Assembly: GCA_934249265.1 (NCBI GenBank)
Contig: CAKQKQ010000020.1
Span: 1-24,206 of the forward strand
Length of the DNA: 24,206 bases
Direction of reading: 5' to 3'
From: an uncultured Clostridia bacterium
Lineage (GTDB): Bacteria; Bacillota; Clostridia; Christensenellales; Borkfalkiaceae
Positions 8,100 to 15,958 of the stretch are shown in pieces (position 1 is the stretch's first letter; every line of letters begins with the position of its first letter). A program made the position numbers and the translations under genes. Under the pieces are notes generated by a model that was not told the DNA's origin, ran no database searches, and was given only the letters and a program-made list of their open reading frames with translations.

Positions 8100-8166
8100 T
8101 GTCAAATTTATCAGTCAAAACTCGCCTTTTGTTCGGCATGAAATTTTCTTTGTTTTACTCTGTTTC

Positions 8167-8208
8167 GCTCGGCTTTATATCATTTTAAATTTCTAAAAAT
8201 CGCCGAGC
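8167..8208 (-). other. Hairpin in the glnS leader
   Basis: A perfect 7-base GC-rich stem (GCTCGGC at 8167-8173 against GCCGAGC at 8202-8208) encloses a 28-base AT-rich loop in the predicted glnS 5' untranslated region. No U-run follows, so it is not a standard terminator. Confidence 0.4.
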
Positions 8209-8258
8209 AAACTACAAAAATTTATCCAAAAATTTTACGTTTGACTATTATTTCAATA

Positions 8259-8287
8259 ATAATAGCATATTTTATGCGATTTTACAA
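8259..8287 (-). promoter_or_regulatory. Probable glnS promoter
   Basis: On the minus strand, TTGTAA (8282-8287), a 17-base spacer and TATTAT (8259-8264) form a good promoter. It would give a leader of about 230 bases before glnS. Confidence 0.6.
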
Positions 8288-8342
8288 TTATTTTAAGTTA
8301 ATTTTATCATTAATTTGACAATTTCGACGGCGATTTTATCTC

Positions 8343-8456
8343 TCTTTAAATGTCGTTTATATCGAGTTTGTCTCACCGCAACGATTTATCGATTAATTTT
8401 ACCGCTATATGTATGTCGGCAAATTAGCGGGTAAACCGCTTTAAACGACAATATAA
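8343..8456. repeat. Nested inverted repeats upstream of the glyS promoter
   Basis: Outer arms around TGTCGTTTA (8348) and TAAACGACA (8442) are inverted. Inside them TACCGCTA and TAGCGGGTA form a second stem. The outer arm matches the arm of the window's palindromic repeat family but is split by about 85 bases. It lies between the glnS and glyS promoters. Confidence 0.4.
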
Positions 8457-8478
8457 AGTCAATGCGATTTAATTTTAC

Positions 8479-8507
8479 TTGACAATATAAAGAAAAGATA
8501 ATAAAAT
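8479..8507 (+). promoter_or_regulatory. glyS promoter
   Basis: TTGACA (8479-8484), a 17-base spacer and TAAAAT (8502-8507) form a strong promoter about 34 bases before the glyS ATG. The leader is too short to hold a T-box. Confidence 0.8.
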
Positions 8508-8540
8508 TATATAAAAACAATTTCTTTATCGAGGGTTTTT

Positions 8541-9920
8541 ATGGAAGATAAAAAAGTAACTATGGATAAAATCGTAAACCTTTGCAAAGCAAGAGGTATT
8601 ATATACCCCGGAAGCGAAATTTACGGCGGAATGGGCAACACTTGGGATTACGGTCCTGTCGGCGTTGAAGTTAAAAACAACATCAAGCGCGCTTGGTGGA
8701 AAAGATTTGTTCAAGAAAGCGAAAATTCTTACGGCGTTGACGCCGCTATTTTGATGAATCCGAGGGTTTGGGAAGCGTCCGGTCACACCACTTCTTTTTC
8801 CGACCCGAAAATGGACTGTAAAGAATGTAAAACGCGTAGCCGTGCCGACAACCTTATCGAGGCGCACTCTAAAGGCAAAGTCAACCCCGACGAAATGACT
8901 TTAGAGCAAATGCAAGACTACATCAACGAGCATCAAGTTCACTGCCCCAACTGCGGAAAATTCAATTGGACGCCGATTAGAAACTTCAACTTAATGTTCC
9001 AAACTTCAAGGGGCGTAACCGACGAAAGCACCAACAACATTTATCTTCGTCCCGAAACCGCTCAAGGCGAATTCGTAAACTTTTTAAACGTTCAAAGAAC
9101 GACGAGGGCGAAAATTCCCTTCGGTATCGCTCAAATAGGTAAAGCGTTCAGAAACGAAATCACCCCCGGCAACTTCATTTTCAGAACTATCGAGTTTGAA
9201 CAAATGGAACACCAATGGTTCTGCAAAGAAGGCACTGACATTAAATATTATGAAGAATACAAGGCTAAAGCAATGCAATTTTTGCTTGACCTCGGCTTTG
9301 ATAAAGACCATTTGCGCTTTAAAGACCATGACAAACTTGCGCACTACGCTAAATGCGCTTGCGACATACAATATCTCTTCCCCATCGGCTGGTCGGAACT
9401 TAACGGTATTCACAACAGAACCAATTACGACTTGTCCCGTCACCAAGAATTTTCGGGAAAGAATATGTATTACGTAGACCCCGTAACGAACGAAAAATAT
9501 ATTCCTTACGATATCGAATACTCTATCGGCGCAGACAGACTTATGCTTGCGGTACTTTCCGAGGCGTATGAAGAAGAAACGCTTGAAAACGGCGAAACGA
9601 GGGTTGTTATGCACTTCCACCCCGCGATCGCGGCGTATAAAATAGCGGTACTTCCCTTACAAAAAAATCTCGGAGAAAAGGCGAAAGAAGTATACAATAA
9701 ACTTGCTAAATCGTTTATGTGTACTTACGACGAGGCTGGCTCTATCGGTAAAAGATATCGCCGTCAAGACGAAATCGGCACTCCGCTTTGCGTAACCATC
9801 GACTTCGATACTTTGGAAAACAATTCCGTAACGATAAGAGACAGAGACACAATGTCTCAAGTAAGACTCGACATCGACGAACTTGAATCGTATATCGAAA
9901 AAATTATTCGTTTCAACTAA
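8541..9920 (+). CDS. glyS: Glycyl-tRNA synthetase, alpha2 (dimeric) type
   Basis: This 459-residue class II enzyme charges tRNA-Gly. It is the single-chain type found in eukaryotes, archaea and some Firmicutes, not the alpha2-beta2 GlyQ/GlyS type. Visible hallmarks are a zinc-binding set in the catalytic domain insertion (C93, C96, C135, C138), YLRPETAQGEFVNF (168-181), motif 2 RNEITPGNFIFRTIEFEQME (204-223), motif 3 GADR (330-333), and a C-terminal anticodon-binding domain beginning near VLPLQKN. The ATG at 8541 follows GAGGG. A palindromic repeat and only 74 bases separate it from gpsA, so the two are probably cotranscribed. Confidence 0.97.
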   Translation: MEDKKVTMDKIVNLCKARGIIYPGSEIYGGMGNTWDYGPVGVEVKNNIKRAWWKRFVQESENSYGVDAAILMNPRVWEASGHTTSFSDPKMDCKECKTRSRADNLIEAHSKGKVNPDEMTLEQMQDYINEHQVHCPNCGKFNWTPIRNFNLMFQTSRGVTDESTNNIYLRPETAQGEFVNFLNVQRTTRAKIPFGIAQIGKAFRNEITPGNFIFRTIEFEQMEHQWFCKEGTDIKYYEEYKAKAMQFLLDLGFDKDHLRFKDHDKLAHYAKCACDIQYLFPIGWSELNGIHNRTNYDLSRHQEFSGKNMYYVDPVTNEKYIPYDIEYSIGADRLMLAVLSEAYEEETLENGETRVVMHFHPAIAAYKIAVLPLQKNLGEKAKEVYNKLAKSFMCTYDEAGSIGKRYRRQDEIGTPLCVTIDFDTLENNSVTIRDRDTMSQVRLDIDELESYIEKIIRFN

Positions 9921-9935
9921 AAAATTCCCCTTAAA

Positions 9936-9973
9936 TGTCGTTTTTACATAATACGTGTTATGTAAAAACGACA
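9936..9973. repeat. Palindromic intergenic repeat, copy C (best copy)
   Basis: This is the clearest copy: 19-base arms TGTCGTTTTTACATAATAC and GTGTTATGTAAAAACGACA are inverted about 9954/9955 with one mismatch. It lies 16 bases after the glyS stop and 22 bases before the gpsA ATG. AAATTTTT follows on the plus strand, so it might also cause partial termination. Confidence 0.85.
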
Positions 9974-9994
9974 AATTTTTAATAGGAGGCTTAT

Positions 9995-10951
9995 ATGAAA
10001 ATTACCGTAATCGGCCCGGGAAGATGGGGTTCGTGCATCGCATGGTATCTCGGCACAATCGGTCACGACGTGACTTTATACGGACAAAAAGGCACTGACT
10101 CGATAGAAGAATTTTTGCATACGAGAAAAAACTCTTTCCTTACTCTGCCCGAAAACGTAGCCGTAACCGACTCAATGGACTGTATTCCGCTCGCCGAAAC
10201 GATAGTCATCTCAATACCCACGCAAGCACTTCAAGGACTTTTCGACGAACTTAAACCCTTAAACCTTAAAAATAAAAACTTCGTGCTTTGCATGAAAGGC
10301 ATAGAAATAGGCACGAATAGGCGTCTTTCGCAAATCGCAGAGGATAATTTAGATAAATCGAACACGGTTTCGGTGTGGATCGGACCTGGTCACGTGCAAG
10401 AATTTACCAAAGGCAACCCGAGTTGCATGGTAATCGACAGCAAAAACGACGAAACAAAACATTACCTTGCCGACAACTTTTCAAGCGATTTGATAAGGTT
10501 TTATTACGGAACGGATTTAATCGGCAACGAAATAGGCGCGGCTTCTAAAAACGTAATCGGCATTGCCGCGGGCATGCTTGACGGCTTGGGTCTTTCCTCT
10601 TTAAAAGGACCGTTAATGGCGCGCGCTCCGAGAGAAATCGCACTGCTTATAAAGGCACTCGGCGGCAACGAAATTTCCGCGTACGGACTGTGCCATCTTG
10701 GCGATTATGAAGCAACCGTATTCTCCGAACATAGCCATAACCGCAAATTCGGAGAGGATATCGTAAAGGGAGTTAAGTTTGACAAACTCGCCGAAGGATA
10801 CTACACGGTAATCCCCCTTTTGACGCTTGCGAAACAGCACGGCATTGACCTGCCTATATGCTCTTCCGTGTACGAAGTTTTGTACAACAACTGCGACGCG
10901 AAAGTGGCTTTACTTAAACTTTTTAGTAGAGACAGAAAAAAAGAATTTTAA
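9995..10951 (+). CDS. gpsA: Divergent NAD(P)H-dependent glycerol-3-phosphate dehydrogenase
   Basis: GpsA reduces dihydroxyacetone phosphate to glycerol 3-phosphate for phospholipid synthesis. The 318-residue protein has the family order: a Rossmann loop GPGRWG (7-12), CMKGIE with K101, the GPGHVQEF loop (130-137), and the catalytic K185 in ASKNVIGIAAGMLDGLGL (183-200). The substrate region follows, with D237 in CHLGDYEAT and R250 in HSHNRKFG. Several positions differ from textbook GpsA: GPGRWG rather than GAGSWG, GPGH rather than GPSF, and GDYEAT rather than GDLxxT. A strong AGGAGG sets the ATG at 9995. It lies downstream of glyS in a likely two-gene unit and is followed by a terminator. Another polyol-phosphate dehydrogenase activity is possible but less likely. 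Confidence 0.85.
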   Translation: MKITVIGPGRWGSCIAWYLGTIGHDVTLYGQKGTDSIEEFLHTRKNSFLTLPENVAVTDSMDCIPLAETIVISIPTQALQGLFDELKPLNLKNKNFVLCMKGIEIGTNRRLSQIAEDNLDKSNTVSVWIGPGHVQEFTKGNPSCMVIDSKNDETKHYLADNFSSDLIRFYYGTDLIGNEIGAASKNVIGIAAGMLDGLGLSSLKGPLMARAPREIALLIKALGGNEISAYGLCHLGDYEATVFSEHSHNRKFGEDIVKGVKFDKLAEGYYTVIPLLTLAKQHGIDLPICSSVYEVLYNNCDAKVALLKLFSRDRKKEF

Positions 10952-10993
10952 TTTAAACACTTCGGTTTTGAAAGTCGCTGTTTTAAATTAAAA
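10946..10993. repeat. AT-only inverted repeat at the gpsA stop codon
   Basis: TTTTAATTTAAA (10946-10957) and TTTAAATTAAAA (10982-10993) are perfect 12-base inverted copies. The left arm contains the gpsA stop codon. The stem has no G or C pairs and would be weak. Confidence 0.4.
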
Positions 10994-11018
10994 TAAATTT
11001 AATATTACACGGCATTTT

Positions 11019-11056
11019 AAGGCGAGGCGTAAAAGTTTCGCCTTTATTTTTTTATT
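11019..11056 (+). terminator. Rho-independent terminator after gpsA
   Basis: A stem AAGGCGA (11019-11025) pairs with TCGCCTT (11038-11044), followed by TATTTTTTTATTTTTG. It ends the likely glyS-gpsA transcript. Confidence 0.75.
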
Positions 11057-11102
11057 TTTGTTTTTTGTAAAGCGGAAAGTTTATAAATACACAAATCGCC
11101 TC

Positions 11103-11155
11103 GTCAACACCCTACTTTAACTCGCTTACCGTCAATACCCCCACTTTAATTGTTT
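11103..11155. repeat. Short 28-base tandem repeat before tkt
   Basis: GTCAA begins at 11103 and 11131, with CACCCTACTTTAA and ACCCCCACTTTAA in the two units (period 28). The rest of the 428-base gpsA-tkt gap (11156-11319) shows no other structure. A 65-codon TTG-initiated frame there overlaps the tkt promoter and is not accepted. Confidence 0.4.
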
Positions 11156-11319
11156 TTTATAAAAGCAAAAACGATTCCCGTTACGGTTTTATCAATTTAC
11201 GCAAAAACATATTTCGGTGCAACCGCTAAACAACCCATCAAGCAAAGCGTTGATATTTTTAATATTATTTCATATTGTCTCGGTATTGTCTTTGGTTTGC
11301 GATTTTTTAAGAAAAATAC

Positions 11320-11348
11320 TTGCAATATTTGTTATAAGACTATATAAT
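11320..11348 (+). promoter_or_regulatory. Transketolase promoter
   Basis: TTGCAA (11320-11325), a 17-base spacer and TATAAT (11343-11348) give a strong promoter with a leader of about 25 bases before the ATG at 11380. Confidence 0.8.
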
Positions 11349-11379
11349 CTAAATATACTATTAATATGGAGAGTACGAT

Positions 11380-13353
11380 ATGGACGCAAATCAATTAGCC
11401 GTCAACACCTTAAGGTTACTTTCGGTAGACGCCATCAACAAAGCAAATTCAGGTCACCCCGGACTTCCGCTCGGCGCAGCACCGATAGTTTACACTTTGT
11501 ACAACGATTTTTTAAAGTTTAACCCCAAAAACCCCGAGTACGAAAACAGAGACAGGTTTGTATTGTCCGCAGGGCACGGCTCTGCCCTTTTATATTCCGC
11601 GCTCCATATGTTCGGTTACGCAGTCACGATCGACGATTTAAAAAATTTCCGTCAATTAAACTCGATTACCCCCGGACACCCCGAATTCGGTTGCACTCCC
11701 GGCGTTGACGTTTCAACAGGTCCGCTCGGTCAAGGCATTGCAAACGCTGTGGGCATGGCTATCGCTGAAACTCATCTTGCGGCAAAGTTCAATAAAGAGG
11801 GTTTCCCCGTAGTCGACCACTACACTTACGCCCTTTGCGGCGACGGTTGCATGCAAGAAGGCATCGAATACGAGGCGGCTTCACTTGCGGGCACGCTTAA
11901 ACTCGGAAAACTTATAGTATTTTACGATAAAAACAACATCACCATAGAAGGTAGCACCGATTTTGCCTTTACCGAGGACGTAAAAGCAAGACACGAGGCG
12001 CAAGGTTGGCAAGTGCTTTACGTAAACGACGCAAACGACCTCAAAGACCTTAAAGAAAAAATCGCTTTGGCAAAAGCGGAAAAGGAAAAACCGACTTTAA
12101 TCATTTGTAGAACGGTTATCGGCTACGGCTCTCCTCTTGCGGGAAGCGCAAGCGTGCACGGCGCGCCCATCGGCGAAGAAAACACGGTTAAATTGAGAGA
12201 AACTCTCGGTTATAACTATCCGCCGTTTACCATACCCGAACAATTAAATAAGCACCTCAATGAAGTAATTGAAAAAGGAATAAACGAAAACAAGGCTTGG
12301 GAAAATATGTTTGCCGAATACGAAAAACAATATCCCGACCTTGCAAAAGAATACAAACAATGGATGAGCGGCGAATTCGGAGACTTGAATTCTATTGCCG
12401 ATAATTTAGATTTTTCAAAACCCGAAGCGACGAGAGTTAGCGGCGAAAAAGTTTTGAACGCCATTGCCGAACGTATACCCAACCTTTTCGGCGGCAGCGC
12501 AGACCTTGGACCTTCCAACAAAACGATAATGAAAAATAGGTCGTATTATTCTTGCGACGATAGGCTCGGCTCTAACATGCACTTCGGCATACGCGAACAC
12601 GCCATGTCGGCTATATGCAACGGCATTGCCGCGCACGGCGGAATCCTTCCGTACTGCTCGACTTTCTTTGTTTTCAGCGACTATATGAAAAACGGCATGA
12701 GAATGAGTGCGCTTATGAATTTACCCGTGACTTACCTTTTCAGCCACGATTCTATTTGCGTCGGAGAAGACGGACCTACTCACGAACCCATCGAGCAACT
12801 TGTGGGATTAAGAAGTATGCCCAATATGACGGTATTCCGCCCGTGTGACGGAAGAGAAACCATTGCCGCTTATATTTACGCGTTTACAAGCAAAAAACCG
12901 ACCTCTATCGTCCTTTCGAGACAAAACCTTCCTCAACTTGACGGAACGGGTAAAAATGCCGCGTTTGGAGCATACGTACTTTCCGAAAGCGTCAAATCAA
13001 CCCCCGATTTATTGTTAATTGCAAGCGGCTCGGAAGTGCAATATGCTTTAGAAGCGCAAAAGATATTGAAAGAAGAAAACATAGACGCAAGAGTAATTTC
13101 TATGCCGTGTATGGAATTGTTTGAAGCGCAAACCGAAGAATATAAACAAAGCGTAATCCCCGACGGAGTAAGAAAAAGATTGTGCGTCGAAAGCGGCTCG
13201 TCTTACTCGTGGTACAAATATGCGGGTATCGACGGAAAAATTATAGGTATAGATACTTTCGGCATGTCCGCGCCTTATAAACAATTGCTTGAATATTACG
13301 GATTTACTACCGAAAACGTAGTAAAAACAGCGCGCAAACTTTTAAACAAATAA
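11380..13353 (+). CDS. tkt: Transketolase
   Basis: Transketolase moves two-carbon units between sugar phosphates in the non-oxidative pentose phosphate pathway. The 657-residue length is normal. The thiamine diphosphate binding core is intact: SGHPGLPLG (24-32, H26), AGHGSALLY (H66), GHPEFGCTPGVDVSTGPLGQ (99-118, H100), and the GDG...N motif from G154-D155-G156 to KNN near 184-186. The pyrimidine domain has FGIREHAMSA with the catalytic glutamate near residue 407, followed by THEPIEQL. The C-terminal domain runs from about 535. GGAGAG precedes the ATG. The gene has its own promoter and a terminator 22 bases after the stop, so it is a single-gene unit. Confidence 0.98.
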   Translation: MDANQLAVNTLRLLSVDAINKANSGHPGLPLGAAPIVYTLYNDFLKFNPKNPEYENRDRFVLSAGHGSALLYSALHMFGYAVTIDDLKNFRQLNSITPGHPEFGCTPGVDVSTGPLGQGIANAVGMAIAETHLAAKFNKEGFPVVDHYTYALCGDGCMQEGIEYEAASLAGTLKLGKLIVFYDKNNITIEGSTDFAFTEDVKARHEAQGWQVLYVNDANDLKDLKEKIALAKAEKEKPTLIICRTVIGYGSPLAGSASVHGAPIGEENTVKLRETLGYNYPPFTIPEQLNKHLNEVIEKGINENKAWENMFAEYEKQYPDLAKEYKQWMSGEFGDLNSIADNLDFSKPEATRVSGEKVLNAIAERIPNLFGGSADLGPSNKTIMKNRSYYSCDDRLGSNMHFGIREHAMSAICNGIAAHGGILPYCSTFFVFSDYMKNGMRMSALMNLPVTYLFSHDSICVGEDGPTHEPIEQLVGLRSMPNMTVFRPCDGRETIAAYIYAFTSKKPTSIVLSRQNLPQLDGTGKNAAFGAYVLSESVKSTPDLLLIASGSEVQYALEAQKILKEENIDARVISMPCMELFEAQTEEYKQSVIPDGVRKRLCVESGSSYSWYKYAGIDGKIIGIDTFGMSAPYKQLLEYYGFTTENVVKTARKLLNK

Positions 13354-13374
13354 TCTATTTTATAAAAACTTATC

Positions 13375-13408
13375 GGCGTAAAGCATAGGCTTTGCGCCTT
13401 TTTATTTG
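13375..13408 (+). terminator. Rho-independent terminator after tkt
   Basis: A 10-base stem GGCGTAAAGC/GCTTTGCGCC with one G-U pair closes the loop ATAG and is followed by TTTTTATTTG. Confidence 0.92.
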
Positions 13409-13456
13409 CTTTTTGTTTACTCTTTTCTATATTTCCATTTTATCTTTCCACACCCC

Positions 13457-13645
13457 ATAAGACTTGCCATCTCTACTTTTTGTTTAACTATCCTCTACGC
13501 TTATAAGCCTTGCCACGCCTACTTTCTATTTGCTTTCAATTTATTTTGCACCTCATAAGCCTTACGGCGTTTATTTTTTATTTGTCTTTCTACATTTCTT
13601 AAGACTTGCCACGCCTACTTTTTATTTATTCTCAATATCTAAAAC
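13457..13645. repeat. Degenerate ~48-base tandem repeat
   Basis: Four units begin TAAGACTTGCC, TAAGCCTTGCC, TAAGCCTTACGG and TAAGACTTGCC at about 13458, 13504, 13556 and 13600 (periods 46, 52, 44). Most continue with ACGCCTACTTT and a pyrimidine-rich tail. Units 2 and 4 are the most alike. The remaining DNA to 13753 holds nothing recognised. Confidence 0.6.
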
Positions 13646-13753
13646 TCTTGCAATAATCATTTTTATTTCCCTTTACATTAATTTGGCTGACGTTGCGTTT
13701 ATCGTTTCTAATATTAAGTTTTGCCCGTTTTTATGCTTTAAATATGCAATTTA

Positions 13754-13791
13754 TGTCATTTTTACGCAATACGTGTTTTGTAAAAGCGACA
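13754..13791. repeat. Palindromic intergenic repeat, copy D
   Basis: The arms TGTCATTTTTACGCAATAC and GTGTTTTGTAAAAGCGACA are inverted about 13772/13773, matching at 14 of 19 positions. It lies between the tkt terminator and the nucleotidase promoter, outside any predicted transcript. Confidence 0.75.
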
Positions 13792-13855
13792 ATTTATAGT
13801 TTCACTGTTTTCTTTAAAGCAATTTTAAAGCGGCTTTTTATTTATCACTATAAAC

Positions 13856-13885
13856 TTGAATTATTAAAATAATTGTAGTATAATA
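13856..13885 (+). promoter_or_regulatory. Promoter of the 5'-nucleotidase gene
   Basis: TTGAAA (13856-13861), an 18-base spacer and TATAAT (13880-13885) precede the gene. The leader would be about 85-90 bases, with no recognised riboswitch. Confidence 0.65.
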
Positions 13886-13968
13886 ATAACATTAAACGAA
13901 TTGTCGAATTAAAATTTTAGCGGCTTATATATTGCAAAGCGTTCATAAATATCGTTCGGCAACCGTTT

Positions 13969-13973
13969 GGAGG
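13969..13973 (+). promoter_or_regulatory. Ribosome binding site that sets the nucleotidase start
   Basis: GGAGG at 13969-13973 is spaced correctly for the ATG at 13979. An in-frame TTG at 13967 would overlap this site, so it is not the start. Confidence 0.85.
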
Positions 13974-13978
13974 TAACA

Positions 13979-15736
13979 ATGTTTAAAAAGAAGTTTACGT
14001 CAATAATAGTTATGCTTGCGATAATGTTTTGCGTTTCGTTTACCGCTTGCACCCCAATAGCCGAAACCGAACCCGTCACTCTCGACGTTCCGTCCGTTGC
14101 GATATCGACTGAAGGAGTCGCGCAATGGAACAAAGTTGACAACGCAGTCGGATACAAGTACATAATCGGCGAGGGGTTCGCCGTAAACACGACCGCTTTA
14201 TCGGTTCAACTTAACGAAGGTCAATCGATTAAGGTAAAAGCCGTGGGAAACGGAGAAAATTATCTTGACAGTGCATACAGCGAAGTAAAAACTTACACGA
14301 AAAGCACTACTACCCCGTGCCAAAACCACACCGACGCCGACGACAACGGCGTATGTGACGTATGCAACGCAAACGTACTTACTTCTTTGTCGATAATTTC
14401 TTTAAACGACTTGCACGGCAAGTTTAAAGACACCGATACTCAACCGGGGGTGGACGAATTTTCTACTTATATAAAAAATCTTTACGCCGACGAAAGCAAC
14501 TACGAAATACTGCTCTCCGCGGGCGATATGTGGCAAGGCACGGTCGAGTCCTCGTTAAATAAAGGCGCGCTGATGACAAGTTGGATGAACGATACGGGTT
14601 TCGTCTCGATGACTTTGGGTAACCACGAGTTCGACTGGGGAACGGAATACATTACTCGCAACAGTCAACTTGCAAACTTCCCGTTCCTTGCGATCAACGT
14701 GCGTTACAACGGATTAAGTGCAGATTTTTGTCAACCCTCGGTGGTGGTTGAAAAAGGCGGAATTAAAGTGGGCATTATCGGCGCAATAGGCGACTGCCTC
14801 TCTTCTATTTCGGGCGAATTTCAAGACGGACTGTCGTTTATCACGGGCACGCAACTGACCAACCTTATTAAAGCCGAATCGAAAAGATTAAGAAACGAAG
14901 AAGGCTGCGACATTATCGTTCTTTCCCAACACGAAGGTTATGAAAGTTCTTTTTCGACAAACAAAACGCTCGACCAAAGCGACATACCCTATTACGACGT
15001 GTCTTTGTCGAACGGTTATATTGACCTTGTTTTCGAGGCGCACACTCACCAAAACTATATTTTCCAAGATAAATACGGCGTGTTGCATATGCAAGGCGGC
15101 GGTGAAAACAAATATATAAGCAAAGCGGAAATTTCATTCAATTCGGTAACAAGCAGTTATTCGACTTCGGCGCAACTTATACGTTCGTACAGCATTGCGG
15201 GCATGTACCAAAGCGACGAATCGCTCGACGATATTTACAACGAATATTTCCCCGACAGCGACCCTTACACCGACGTGCTCGGCAACATTTCTTCTTATAA
15301 AAACTCAACCGCTATCGTAGAAAAAATCGCCGAATTGTATTTGCAAACGGGTTTAAAAACTTGGGGCAATAAGTACGACATAGTGCTTGGCGGCGGCTAT
15401 TTAAAGACGAGAAGTCCGTATAACCTTTCTGCCGGAAACGTCACTTACGCCGACATATTCTCCCTTCTTCCGTTTGATAATTCTATAGTGCTCGGCTCGA
15501 TAAGCGGACGAGACTTGTTGAACAAATTTATCAACTCGACAAATTCAAACTACCACTGCGCTTATAACGGAGCAACTCCGACAAATATTTCAAGCAACAA
15601 AACTTATTACATAATCGTCGATACGTACACTTCATCTTACGCGCCAAACAAAATTACCGAAGTCGCAAGGTTGAATACAAGCACCTACGCGCGCGACTTA
15701 CTCGCGCAATATATACGCGAAGGAAATTGGAACTAA
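13979..15736 (+). CDS. Secreted 5'-nucleotidase lipoprotein (UshA/CpdB-like)
   Basis: This 585-residue protein is probably anchored outside the cell by C24 (signal peptide 1-23, lipobox SFTAC). A fibronectin III-like domain (about 35-108) is followed by a short linker with C114, H117, C126 and C129, then the two domains of the 5'-nucleotidase family. The metallophosphatase domain has NDLHG (143-147), AGDMWQG (D183), LGNHEFDWG (N215, H216) and EAHTHQN near 355. The C-terminal substrate-binding domain includes GGGYLKTR and FSLLPFDNSIV, ending near 585. The family removes phosphate from extracellular nucleotides, including 2',3'-cyclic ones in some members. The specific substrate cannot be read here. 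It is a single gene with its own promoter and terminator. Confidence 0.92.
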   Translation: MFKKKFTSIIVMLAIMFCVSFTACTPIAETEPVTLDVPSVAISTEGVAQWNKVDNAVGYKYIIGEGFAVNTTALSVQLNEGQSIKVKAVGNGENYLDSAYSEVKTYTKSTTTPCQNHTDADDNGVCDVCNANVLTSLSIISLNDLHGKFKDTDTQPGVDEFSTYIKNLYADESNYEILLSAGDMWQGTVESSLNKGALMTSWMNDTGFVSMTLGNHEFDWGTEYITRNSQLANFPFLAINVRYNGLSADFCQPSVVVEKGGIKVGIIGAIGDCLSSISGEFQDGLSFITGTQLTNLIKAESKRLRNEEGCDIIVLSQHEGYESSFSTNKTLDQSDIPYYDVSLSNGYIDLVFEAHTHQNYIFQDKYGVLHMQGGGENKYISKAEISFNSVTSSYSTSAQLIRSYSIAGMYQSDESLDDIYNEYFPDSDPYTDVLGNISSYKNSTAIVEKIAELYLQTGLKTWGNKYDIVLGGGYLKTRSPYNLSAGNVTYADIFSLLPFDNSIVLGSISGRDLLNKFINSTNSNYHCAYNGATPTNISSNKTYYIIVDTYTSSYAPNKITEVARLNTSTYARDLLAQYIREGNWN

Positions 15737-15826
15737 AGCGATATGCACAGCGATTTTTGTCTCGATTTTTGATTTGATTTTTGCCGCGTTGCAAACCGCG
15801 ATTTTTGCCTTAAATCTTACAAAAAC

Positions 15827-15864
15827 TGTCAAAATTACGCAATACGTATTATGTAAAACTGACT
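15827..15864. repeat. Palindromic intergenic repeat, copy E
   Basis: The arms TGTCAAAATTACGCAATAC and GTATTATGTAAAACTGAC are inverted about 15845/15846. This copy is in a convergent gap, downstream of the genes on both sides, where an operator would be pointless. The preceding 15740-15820 holds several CGATTTTTG or GATTTTTG repeats. Confidence 0.7.
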
Positions 15865-15876
15865 TTAATCAATTTT

Positions 15877-15915
15877 AAAGACCTACCCGAAAACTATCGA
15901 GTAGGTCTTTTTTTG
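15877..15915 (+). terminator. Terminator between convergent genes
   Basis: A 10-base stem AAAGACCTAC/GTAGGTCTTT, extended by CGA/TCG past one mismatch, is followed by TTTTTTTG on the plus strand. The minus-strand tail is poorer in U. Confidence 0.9.
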
Positions 15916-15958
15916 TTTAAACATTGCGCTTAATTTATCTATTAAAATTTATCAAATT

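Noticed and set aside
8343..8540. A T-box leader for glyS or glnS.
   Set aside because: No AGGGTGG-type antiterminator motif was found on either strand, and the glyS promoter leaves a leader too short for a T-box.
9936..9973. The palindromes as operators of one regulator.
   Set aside because: One copy lies between convergent genes and another between a terminator and a promoter, so their positions do not match a regulon. This is not excluded for individual copies.
11150..11347. A 65-codon frame before tkt.
   Set aside because: It starts with TTG, has no ribosome binding site, overlaps the tkt promoter and resembles no family.
13530..13799. An 89-codon frame in the tkt-nucleotidase gap.
   Set aside because: It is made of the degenerate tandem repeats and ends inside palindromic copy D. 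No ribosome binding site was found.
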